Source of the DNA: Treponema sp.
GTDB taxonomy: Bacteria > Spirochaetota > Spirochaetia > Treponematales > Treponemataceae
Direction of reading: 5' to 3'
Length of the DNA stretch: 42,955 nucleotides
Assembly: GCA_016294105.1 (NCBI GenBank)
Contig: JAEDCN010000021.1
Location: forward strand, 1 to 42,955
The first letter of the stretch is position 1. Each line of letters starts with the position of its first letter. A program made the position numbers and the translations under genes. A model generated the notes under the pieces. That model had not been told where the DNA came from. It did not search any database and saw nothing but the letters and a program-made list of their open reading frames with translations. Shown piece by piece: positions 18,082 to 25,336 of the stretch.

Positions 18082-18110
18082 AGTATACCAGAAACAATCG
18101 GAAATTTTAA
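18082..18110 (-). promoter_or_regulatory. Promoter of the 18075 gene, leaderless
   Basis: Minus-strand TATACT (plus 18082-18087) is preceded by TGG (extended -10). A weak TTAAAA stands 17 bases further upstream (18105-18110). Only six bases separate the -10 from the ATG. Confidence 0.55.
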
Positions 18111-18129
18111 CGAAAATCTAGTTTTTTTC

Positions 18130-18158
18130 TTGACTTTTCATTCAAGTCGGCATAAACT
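18130..18158 (+). promoter_or_regulatory. Promoter of the PTS EIIA gene, leaderless
   Basis: TTGACT (18130-18135) and TAAACT (18153-18158) with an exact 17-base spacer. Only GATTTT separates the -10 from the ATG at 18165, leaving no room for a ribosome site. This is the cleanest leaderless arrangement in the window. Confidence 0.7.
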
Positions 18159-18164
18159 GATTTT

Positions 18165-18611
18165 ATGAACTTAAGAACTGTATTAACACCCGAGACTGTT
18201 AATTTGCATCTCAAAGGCACAACAAAAGAAGAAATTATCGATGAGATGCTGGATATCCTGATTTCTGCCGGAAAGGTTACAGATAAGGATGCCGCCAGAG
18301 AATGTGTGCTTGATCGTGAACGAAAGATGTCTACTGGTATGAAGCATGGAATCGCCATCCCTCACGGAAAGACAGATACCGTTTCTGATCTCGTTGCCTG
18401 TATTGGTGTTTCCGATAATCCTGTTGACTTCGACTCACTGGATCAGGAACCCTGTCGAATTTTCATCATGACACTCTCTCCTGTAAACAAGACAGGACCC
18501 CACCTGCAGTTCCTTGCAGAGGTAAGCCTCCTGTTCAAGAGTGCTGAGAAGAGACAGGAAATCCTGAATACCACCGACAAGGCTCAGGTTATCAAGATTT
18601 TGACAGAATAA
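18165..18611 (+). CDS. PTS EIIA component, fructose/PtsN type
   Basis: A 148-residue phosphocarrier domain of the PTS EIIA-2 family. The phosphorylated histidine lies in MKHGIAIPHGKTDTV (about residue 66). LSPVNKTGPHLQFLAEVS is the second conserved patch. No EIIB, EIIC or HPr gene is adjacent, so it is probably a regulatory PtsN-like protein rather than a transporter part. It has its own leaderless promoter and a strong terminator, making it a monocistronic unit. Confidence 0.93.
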   Translation: MNLRTVLTPETVNLHLKGTTKEEIIDEMLDILISAGKVTDKDAARECVLDRERKMSTGMKHGIAIPHGKTDTVSDLVACIGVSDNPVDFDSLDQEPCRIFIMTLSPVNKTGPHLQFLAEVSLLFKSAEKRQEILNTTDKAQVIKILTE

Positions 18612-18644
18612 GCATTTTGTGCTTTACAACGATAGAATCGCAAG

Positions 18645-18685
18645 ATAGGCCACTATCCAAGGTATTCTTGGGGTGGTCTATTTTT
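18645..18685 (+). terminator. Terminator of the PTS EIIA gene
   Basis: An outer stem ATAGGCCAC (18645-18653) pairs with GTGGTCTAT (18673-18681), with one G-T pair. An inner CCAAG/CTTGG stem lies between them. Five T follow from 18681. Confidence 0.8.
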
Positions 18686-18716
18686 GTGTCCACAGAGAAT
18701 TACACAGGAGTACGCC

Positions 18717-19784
18717 ATGAAGCATGAATCCCTCATTGCAATCCAAGACGGAAATATTGTTGACTGCCAGGGGAAAAAGCGGGTTTTCAAAGGATCCACC
18801 ATCTCCCCTTTTTCCAAGGATTTTCCCATTCCCAGCATTTCCCAAGCAGATAGCTTTTTTGCTTCCTTGATAAAATCCAACACCACCATGCTTCGCTGGC
18901 AGATTCTCTGGGAGGATGTGGAAGGGGAAGCTCCAGAGCAGTACAACGAAGCCTATCTTGCTGATTTACGTACCCTGCTAAAAAAGGCCGAAGAAGCAGG
19001 AATCTTGGTGTTTTTGGAGCCAGTGATGAAGGACTGGGGCTCAAGCTTTGGTGGCTACGGTGCTCCAGCGTGGACCGTAAAGCTAGCGGACCTAGGAGAA
19101 AACTTGGACAAGGAGCAAAAGCTAAAGGCCATGTACAGCCTCTTTTGGGCAGGTAAAAAGCTTGCTCCAGAACTCTTGGTAGAAGGAGACAATATCCAGG
19201 ACTACCTGCAAGAGCATTATATTGCTGCCATGAAGCACACTGCCCGCCGAGTTAAAGACTGCAAGACGGTAGTAGGCTTTGGCATTATGGCTGAAGGACA
19301 ATTGGGGGATGCAAAGGCTATGGAGTTGTTCCCTCTCTCCTTTGAAAACGACTGTCTCAAGCCATTTCAAAAGAATTTTATTGCAGCCTTCCAGAAAAAA
19401 CACAGCCACTACCTGTTCCTTGCAGAGGCAATGGTTACTGGAGAACATTCCAGCTGGAAATTTTCTCCCGACTACAATCATCAGAATGCCCATGCCCTTC
19501 AAAAGGAGGGAGGAGTGATTCCTGATGTAGACTTGGAAGCCACCAAGGTCGTTACCCTCCTGACCTTGGAGCCACCTCAAAAGCTGCTTTCTGTATTTAT
19601 TTCCAAAGATAAGATGAAACGGCAATTCCAAGAACAGATAAAAAAAACCTTGGGTGGGGGAAACTCTGTCATGGTAGATTTTCCCACAGCCCAAGGCATA
19701 GAGTGTGTTCAGGAGGTAGTCCAGGAGGAGGGACTCTCCTATTTTGTTAACATTGCAATGGCGGAATCCCCAGTACGGGCATAA
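18717..19784 (+). CDS. GH5-like (endoglycoceramidase/cellulase-type) barrel protein
   Basis: A 355-residue protein from the ATG at 18717, which has GGAG at about eight bases. The in-frame codon at 18684 lies inside the preceding terminator region. Residues about 60-125 resemble the early part of a GH5 barrel: LRWQILWEDVEGEAPEQY, then an AGILVFLEPVMKDWGSSFGG stretch and GAPAWT. This matches the Rx-W, VILDxHQD and GxGaPxWT pattern of endoglycoceramidase-like enzymes, but the usual NEP acid/base motif is not evident. No signal peptide. Activity is doubtful. Its 3' end overlaps the convergent transglycosylase gene by 46 bases. Confidence 0.6.
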   Translation: MKHESLIAIQDGNIVDCQGKKRVFKGSTISPFSKDFPIPSISQADSFFASLIKSNTTMLRWQILWEDVEGEAPEQYNEAYLADLRTLLKKAEEAGILVFLEPVMKDWGSSFGGYGAPAWTVKLADLGENLDKEQKLKAMYSLFWAGKKLAPELLVEGDNIQDYLQEHYIAAMKHTARRVKDCKTVVGFGIMAEGQLGDAKAMELFPLSFENDCLKPFQKNFIAAFQKKHSHYLFLAEAMVTGEHSSWKFSPDYNHQNAHALQKEGGVIPDVDLEATKVVTLLTLEPPQKLLSVFISKDKMKRQFQEQIKKTLGGGNSVMVDFPTAQGIECVQEVVQEEGLSYFVNIAMAESPVRA

Positions 19785-20596
19785 ACCGCTACAACCTCTG
19801 ACTCAAACAAGTTGTCCAAGCCCTGACGATAGGTTTGGATCTTGGATATGTAGTTCAAGGTCATTTGTGGTGTTCCATTGTTGCGAACACGATTTGTTCC
19901 CGCATTGTACATGGCCAAGGCAGAAACCTCATTTCCTGCAGTGTCCAAACAGAACCTCAGGTGGGACAAGCCATACTTGGCACTGATGTAGGGGTCGTAG
20001 AAGTCAGCCTCTACCAGTGCAGGAAAGGACTTGTTGTTCAACTGGAAAACACCACGATCGATAGAAGCGTTGGTGTTCTTGTTGATGGCCCGTGGCTTGT
20101 AACGGCTTTCTGTATAAGCCAAGGAAAAGGCCAAGGACAATGGAATGTTGTTCTTGTCTGCTTCCCGAAGGATTGCTAAGGCTACATCCATGTCACCAGT
20201 TACATTTGTGTAAAACCATTCCACCGCTGTTCTTGTAGGCAAGGAGCGGTACAATTCCAACCCAGCATCCAACTGCTTTCCGTAGTCGGCTACCATACTT
20301 CCAAAAGAATCGGTCAAATCCGTTTCAAAAAAAGATTCCGTATTCCTTCCCACATGCTCATTAAAAGAAACTTCTACGATAGGAAGGCTTGATTCTTCTT
20401 GTGGAACCAAATCCTCAATCAAGGGTATTTCTGCTGCAGCAGCACCTGCTTCTACTGTATCCTGTACTGAAACGGAAGGCTCTGTATAGAACAAGGCCAA
20501 GGACAGAATACAAAGGGTCAAAAAGAGAAAGCAGAATACCAACACACCCCAAAAACGGACAAAGGGGTTCAAAGACATATTTTCTTTCTGTGTCAT
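19739..20596 (-). CDS. Lytic transglycosylase (SLT domain)
   Basis: Cleaves peptidoglycan glycan strands in the periplasm. From the ATG at 20596 (AGGACAGG upstream) the protein has 285 residues with one N-terminal membrane segment (about 13-36), so it is an anchored or exported enzyme. The SLT domain follows at about 135-280. It has the catalytic Glu in LAYTESRYKPRAI, then DRGVFQLNNKSF, YGLSHLRFCLD and ALAMYNAGTNRV. An in-frame earlier start at 20641 lacks support. It overlaps the convergent GH5-like gene at its 3' end. Confidence 0.92.
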   Translation of the reverse strand: MTQKENMSLNPFVRFWGVLVFCFLFLTLCILSLALFYTEPSVSVQDTVEAGAAAAEIPLIEDLVPQEESSLPIVEVSFNEHVGRNTESFFETDLTDSFGSMVADYGKQLDAGLELYRSLPTRTAVEWFYTNVTGDMDVALAILREADKNNIPLSLAFSLAYTESRYKPRAINKNTNASIDRGVFQLNNKSFPALVEADFYDPYISAKYGLSHLRFCLDTAGNEVSALAMYNAGTNRVRNNGTPQMTLNYISKIQTYRQGLDNLFESEVVAVYARTGDSAIAMLTK

Positions 20597-20817
20597 AATA
20601 CTACCTGTCCTTAGTATTCTACAAAACGGAAAGAAAATCAATACATTTATTACGTTTTATTACAAATTTTTGAGTTTTTTACGTAATTATGCAAATTATT
20701 GAAACTATCGCAAAATAAAGAATCCCTTGCAAAGGTTCCATTTGCCAGTGCCATTGCCAATTCTGCATATAACGGATATAGTTCATGGATACGAAATTTC
20801 ACAGAAAGGACAGCACT

Positions 20818-21687
20818 TTGAAAAAAAATACAATCACCATACTTTCTTCCCTGGGAATGCTCATTACCACCGCCATTTGGGGCTTTGCCTTTGTGGTGGT
20901 AAAGGACACCGTAGACAAAGTGCCTCCAGTGTATATGATGGCCTTTCGTTTTACCATTGCGGCGGTGGGACTGACCCTTATCTGTGCAAGGAGAATCAAA
21001 AAGCTGAATCCCAGCATCTTGCTTCACGGGGGAATTATTGGAGTTTGTCTTTTCTTGGCATATCTGCTGCAAACGGTGGGGATTCAGTATACCACCGCAG
21101 GAAAGAATGCTTTTCTCACCACGGTGTATGTTATCTTTGTGCCGCTGATTCTCTGGATTGCCACTCGTCGTTTTCCTGGAGTCCGTATTATCATCGCTTC
21201 TGTTATGGCTATGGTGGGAGTGGCGCTGCTGACTCTACAGGACAGCCTGCTAATGAACAAGGGAGATGTCATGACCTTGTTGTGTGGCTTATTCTTTGCC
21301 TTGCAGATTATCTTTATTGCCCGCTACAATGCCACAGAAGATGCCATCCTTTTGACCATAGTGCAGCTGGCAGCAGCGGCACTGCTGTCCTGGATTTTAG
21401 CCCCCTTCTTTGACGGCCCAGTTCCTCTGGCTCAGCTGGGCAACAGCAGAACCCTGCTTTCCATCCTGTACTTGGGCTTATTCAGTACCCTGCTAGCTTT
21501 CTTTCTGCAAAACATCTGCCAAAAGCACACACCAACCTCCGTGGCGGCAATCATCCTGTCCTTGGAGGCTTTCTTTGGTGTGGTATTTTCATGGATTTTC
21601 TTGAAGGAAATCTTAACACCAGCCATGATTGTTGGCTGTGTCATTCTCTTTCTTGCCATACTACTGGCGGAAGTAGACCTATTTTGA
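20818..21687 (+). CDS. EamA/DMT-family transporter
   Basis: About ten membrane helices and two EamA repeats identify a drug/metabolite transporter (substrate unknown). The first repeat begins ITTAIWGFAFVVVKDTVDK. The second ends with the typical FFGVVFSWIFLKEILTPAMI pattern. I prefer the TTG at 20818, because AAAGGA sits eight bases before it and the protein then opens just before the first helix. An in-frame ATG at 20785 would add 11 residues but has only a weak site. The last nine bases overlap the convergent adenylate cyclase gene. Confidence 0.9.
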   Translation: MKKNTITILSSLGMLITTAIWGFAFVVVKDTVDKVPPVYMMAFRFTIAAVGLTLICARRIKKLNPSILLHGGIIGVCLFLAYLLQTVGIQYTTAGKNAFLTTVYVIFVPLILWIATRRFPGVRIIIASVMAMVGVALLTLQDSLLMNKGDVMTLLCGLFFALQIIFIARYNATEDAILLTIVQLAAAALLSWILAPFFDGPVPLAQLGNSRTLLSILYLGLFSTLLAFFLQNICQKHTPTSVAAIILSLEAFFGVVFSWIFLKEILTPAMIVGCVILFLAILLAEVDLF

Positions 21688-23805
21688 AGTAGCCACCCAG
21701 ACCCCTTCCCAGCTACTCAAATCAGGGGGATTTTCCAGCAATTCACGGCACTTTGCCACGTAATGGGCGGCAGGAGCATCCTCTTTCTGGATTGCAGAAA
21801 AGGCTTCCAGTGCTTCTGGGAATTTTCCTTGGTAAAATAATTGCAGCCCTTGGGAAAAAGCGTCCAAGACTGCTTGCCGCTCAGCGTATTCACTGGCGTT
21901 CATGGGCTCGAATACCGTTACCGCTTCCTTCTTTCCCACAACTGCCACACGAGCCAATTCTCGGAAACGGAGCTCCGTTCCAAAGGCTAGGGCTTCTTCT
22001 TTGCTGGCCGCACTACACATAGAGTAGGTGCCGAACTGCTTGTTCAAGCCCTCCAGTCGGGCAGCAAGATTCACCGAGTCTCCCAGCATGGTGTAGTCAA
22101 ATCGGCTAGAGCTTCCCATATTCCCCACCACCGCATCCCCAGTGTTGATTCCAACTCGCATGTAAAAGGGACGCCCTGCCCGTTGCTCCAGCTGTGGTCG
22201 TAGCTGGGCAAGCTTTTCTTGGCAACGAATCATGGCTTCCACCGCTCGCCGGCCGTGATCATGCAGCTCCACTGGTGCGTTCCAAAAGGCGATGATGGCA
22301 TCTCCCTCGTATTTGTCGATGGTACCACCTGATTCAAGCAAAATATCTGTCATCTGGGAAAGATAGTCGTTCAGCAGGGAGGTGAGCTCCTCTGGACTTA
22401 ACCTTTCGGAAATGCTGGTAAAGCCCTGAACATCGGAAAAAAAGATGCTGATGTGGCGGCGTTCTCCTCCCAGCACCAAGCTTTCAGGATGGGCAATCAA
22501 GGTGTCTATGACAGCGGGACTTAAGTAATGGCGGAAGGCTGACTTAAGGTAGCGACGCTGTCGCCCTTCCTGCCGATAGGAAACAACCATGGCAGAGAAA
22601 AAGGCAAGTACAAGGGCCACCAAGGGAGGCATCATGGGGAGCACAAAGCCTGCGGCAAAGACACCATAGGACAGCACCACAAAAAGCAGGCCAAAAATCG
22701 CCATCCAAGCCACAGAAACAAGGACATTCAGCTTGTGGAGGCGGAAAATCTCTGCCAAGGACAGGGGCACCGCTCCCAAGAAGGCAAGAACCACCACTAA
22801 GGCCACCTTCACAGGAAAGGTCGTAGGGCTTAGGAAAGAGTCCTGCAGGTAATTATCCAGCTGGGTAATGTGAACTCCCACGCCTGGGTACACAGCAGAC
22901 ATGGGAGTAGTACAAATATCAAAGAGGCCAGGAGCATAAAACCCAAAGAATACGTACATATCCTGAAACATGTCGCTTTCCAACAGGGGTTCCTGACCGG
23001 CCTGAATGGCATAATAGCTTTGGAGAATTTGCCCCGCACTGTAGGGAACATAGCTATCCAAGGAGGGCTGGAACCGCAACAGCCGGCCGTTCTTTGGCTC
23101 CAACTCTGGATCAGGGCCATCCTCTCCAGCTGCAAAGAGGGGAGCTACTCCCAGGGTGGGCACTAGATAAGACTGGTAGGGTCGATAAGCTTTGGCTCGA
23201 CGAATTACCTTGTCCCAATCGGAGGAACCAGTGATATTCCCCAGCACTGCAGCAGAAGTAGCGATGGAGTCTATGGGAAAAAGTAGGTCTTCATCAGAAG
23301 ATATGGCTGAAGCCTGTGCCAGATCATTTTGCAATGGAGGCTGGGGGAAAGCTTCTTTCCAGAGGGAATCCCGGCCCTGGCTTGCCTCAAAGTAAACGGT
23401 TTGTACAACACGGCCATATTCAGCACAAGCTTGGACAAAAGCCGCATCATCTTGAGGCCCATAAACGGAGGGTTCGGTAAAAAGCACATCAAAGGCCAGC
23501 GACGCAGCCCCACCTAGGTTAAAATAAGAAACAATATCACCGTAAGCGCTACGGGGCCAGGGCCAAGACCACCCCAGCTCCTGCTGGGCCCAGTCCAAGC
23601 TGTCTTGATCCAGCAGCACTACGGCGATTTCATCGGAGGGACCATGGGAGGAAGCAGTGCGAACCATGCGACTGTCGTACCACATGTTTTCTGGCCGTTG
23701 GAACAATGACAATCCCTCTAGCACCAGTACCACAGCTACCGTAACTGCCACAATGACAGCCACTCGAATTGCATGATTCTTTACTCTTGTATTTTTCCGC
23801 CCCAT
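21679..23805 (-). CDS. CHASE2-domain class III adenylate cyclase
   Basis: A membrane cyclase of 708 residues from the ATG at 23805 (AAGGAGG upstream); a TTG at 23823 lacks such support. One N-terminal helix precedes a periplasmic CHASE2 sensor domain (about 30-310). Three or so helices follow (about 325-415), then the catalytic domain (about 445-630). Metal-binding aspartates are in FFSDVQGFTS and YEGDAIIAFW. The adenine-type lysine is in TIDKYEGD, and the transition-state Asn/Arg lie in LGDSVNLAARLEG, so it should make cAMP. A short helical tail with TPR-like spacing ends the protein. It is the last gene of an SH3b-M48-cyclase operon. Confidence 0.95.
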   Translation of the reverse strand: MGRKNTRVKNHAIRVAVIVAVTVAVVLVLEGLSLFQRPENMWYDSRMVRTASSHGPSDEIAVVLLDQDSLDWAQQELGWSWPWPRSAYGDIVSYFNLGGAASLAFDVLFTEPSVYGPQDDAAFVQACAEYGRVVQTVYFEASQGRDSLWKEAFPQPPLQNDLAQASAISSDEDLLFPIDSIATSAAVLGNITGSSDWDKVIRRAKAYRPYQSYLVPTLGVAPLFAAGEDGPDPELEPKNGRLLRFQPSLDSYVPYSAGQILQSYYAIQAGQEPLLESDMFQDMYVFFGFYAPGLFDICTTPMSAVYPGVGVHITQLDNYLQDSFLSPTTFPVKVALVVVLAFLGAVPLSLAEIFRLHKLNVLVSVAWMAIFGLLFVVLSYGVFAAGFVLPMMPPLVALVLAFFSAMVVSYRQEGRQRRYLKSAFRHYLSPAVIDTLIAHPESLVLGGERRHISIFFSDVQGFTSISERLSPEELTSLLNDYLSQMTDILLESGGTIDKYEGDAIIAFWNAPVELHDHGRRAVEAMIRCQEKLAQLRPQLEQRAGRPFYMRVGINTGDAVVGNMGSSSRFDYTMLGDSVNLAARLEGLNKQFGTYSMCSAASKEEALAFGTELRFRELARVAVVGKKEAVTVFEPMNASEYAERQAVLDAFSQGLQLFYQGKFPEALEAFSAIQKEDAPAAHYVAKCRELLENPPDLSSWEGVWVATSK

Positions 23806-23861
23806 ACGGCCCTCCTTAGTCAATCATCAAGATTTTACGATACTTTGAATGAAAACTCGTT

Positions 23862-24764
23862 CTAGTAGCGAGCCATCATCATATCGTATCGTAACAGACG
23901 TGTTTCAGGAACTGAAATCTCCTGGTATTTCTTCAGCTTTTTTTCCACCTGCTTGAGGCGCTTATCTGCAGAAGGATGGGTAGAAGCAAAGCCTCCAGAG
24001 GACCTGGGCTGGCGAACCTTCAGCTCACGGAGCATTTCTGTCATGGCATGGGGATTGTATCCTGCTGCGGCCATAATCTCCAAAGCTGTCTCGTCGGCAT
24101 CGTATTCCTGAGACTGGGAATAACCAGTATTCACCATGGTGGTAACAACACCGCTGACAGACTCATCAAAGGCATTCACCACATCCTTCATCTCACCATC
24201 TGACAAAACCGTAAGAGAAGAAGATGCAGTAGTAAGGGCTGCATTTGTCCAGCGGTCTCCCTTAATAGCCTTAACACCGTGCTGCAGCTGGATATGGGCA
24301 ATTTCGTGGGCAAGCACCGCTGCCAGAGCATCTTCACTAGTGGCACATTGTAGCAAGCCCCGTGTTACTAAAATATGGCCACCTGAGGAAGCAAAGGCAT
24401 TTATCTGGTCTGTATCCAGCACTGCCACGTAATATCCCTTGTAAAGCTGGGGACGCTGGGAGTTCAAAGCCAACACCTGGCACACCATGTTCACATAATT
24501 GGTAAGCTCAGGATTTGAATACACCTTATAGGAGCCCAAAAGAGAGGCAGTAACAGAACGACCAATATAATATTCCTGCTCAGGGGAAATGGGAGCACTG
24601 GCTTCTGCCACAGCAGCGACGGAATTTCCCACAGCAGAGATATTTTCATTTCCGGTAATATCACCAACAGCAGAGACCAATCCACCCATAGAGTTCATCA
24701 CCGCACAGGAGGAAAATACAAAGGCAAGGACCAAAAGTAAGAGCAGAACCTTCACAAATTTCAT
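23862..24764 (-). CDS. M48-family zinc metalloprotease lipoprotein
   Basis: A 300-residue periplasmic protease of the BepA/LoiP type, probably acting on envelope proteins. The signal segment ends at FSSC, a lipoprotein cleavage site. The zinc site is AHEIAHIQLQHG at about 151-162, with the third ligand in YDADETALEIMAAAGYNP. The ATG at 24764 overlaps the upstream stop (ATGA) and has GGAGG six bases away, so translation is coupled to the SH3b gene. Confidence 0.93.
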   Translation of the reverse strand: MKFVKVLLLLLVLAFVFSSCAVMNSMGGLVSAVGDITGNENISAVGNSVAAVAEASAPISPEQEYYIGRSVTASLLGSYKVYSNPELTNYVNMVCQVLALNSQRPQLYKGYYVAVLDTDQINAFASSGGHILVTRGLLQCATSEDALAAVLAHEIAHIQLQHGVKAIKGDRWTNAALTTASSSLTVLSDGEMKDVVNAFDESVSGVVTTMVNTGYSQSQEYDADETALEIMAAAGYNPHAMTEMLRELKVRQPRSSGGFASTHPSADKRLKQVEKKLKKYQEISVPETRLLRYDMMMARY

Positions 24765-25249
24765 TGTTCACCTCCAGAGCCATCAGACAACATTCCTTGT
24801 TGAATGAATTCCCAAAGACCAGACTTATCGATGGGGGTAGCTTCTATGTCATCCACCAGCTGATAGATGGCGGCATTTGATTCCGTAGTGTACAGAGCCT
24901 CCACTTCGGCGGAAAATCCCTTTCCAGCCAGAGCCAATTCATCTGCTGAGGCTGAAACCCGATTGAGACTATCGTCAGTCAGAATCTTTTTTTTAGTAAG
25001 ACTTGAGGCAGGAAGCCAGCCAGAAACCTTGCTATTATCAGCACTGGCAACCTCTGTCCATTTGTCAGCTTCCTTCAGAACAGTTACCTTGGCACCATAG
25101 GGTAAAAATCCCACACTAGAAGCAAAAAATCCCGTACCAGATTTAAGCTCCGCCTCCTCCACGTTCACGTACATGGTGGCACCCTCCTTGGCCCACAACA
25201 AGGCCCCAAAGCACAGGAGGACACAAATCAACAAGCGTCTTTTTTTCAC
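24761..25249 (-). CDS. Exported SH3b-domain protein
   Basis: A 162-residue protein with an N-terminal signal peptide (RRLLICVLLCFGALLWA) and one bacterial SH3 domain at about 25-88 (MYVNVEEAELKSG, then GAKVTVLKEADKWTEV and SGWLPASSL). SH3b domains often bind cell wall, fitting the adjacent protease. The start is GTG at 25249, supported by AGGAG about six bases away. It is the first gene of a three-gene operon driven by the minus-strand promoter at 25280-25307. Confidence 0.85.
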   Translation of the reverse strand: MKKRRLLICVLLCFGALLWAKEGATMYVNVEEAELKSGTGFFASSVGFLPYGAKVTVLKEADKWTEVASADNSKVSGWLPASSLTKKKILTDDSLNRVSASADELALAGKGFSAEVEALYTTESNAAIYQLVDDIEATPIDKSGLWEFIQQGMLSDGSGGEQ

Positions 25250-25279
25250 CTTCTTCTCCTTGAAAACAACGGTATCTCT

Positions 25280-25307
25280 ATTATATCACAGAATAGCACT
25301 TTTACAA
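25280..25307 (-). promoter_or_regulatory. Promoter of the SH3b-M48-cyclase operon
   Basis: Minus-strand TTGTAA (plus 25302-25307) and TATAAT (plus 25280-25285) with a 16-base spacer. Its -35 overlaps the -35 of the divergent murE promoter. Confidence 0.65.
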
Positions 25308-25328
25308 TTGATATAATCCTGTTATACT
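25301..25328 (+). promoter_or_regulatory. Promoter of murE, leaderless
   Basis: TTTACA (25301-25306) and TATACT (25323-25328) with a 16-base spacer. The murE ATG begins eight bases later with no ribosome site. An alternative TATAAT further up (about 25311-25316) has no matching -35. Confidence 0.6.
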
Positions 25329-25336
25329 TCACTTCT

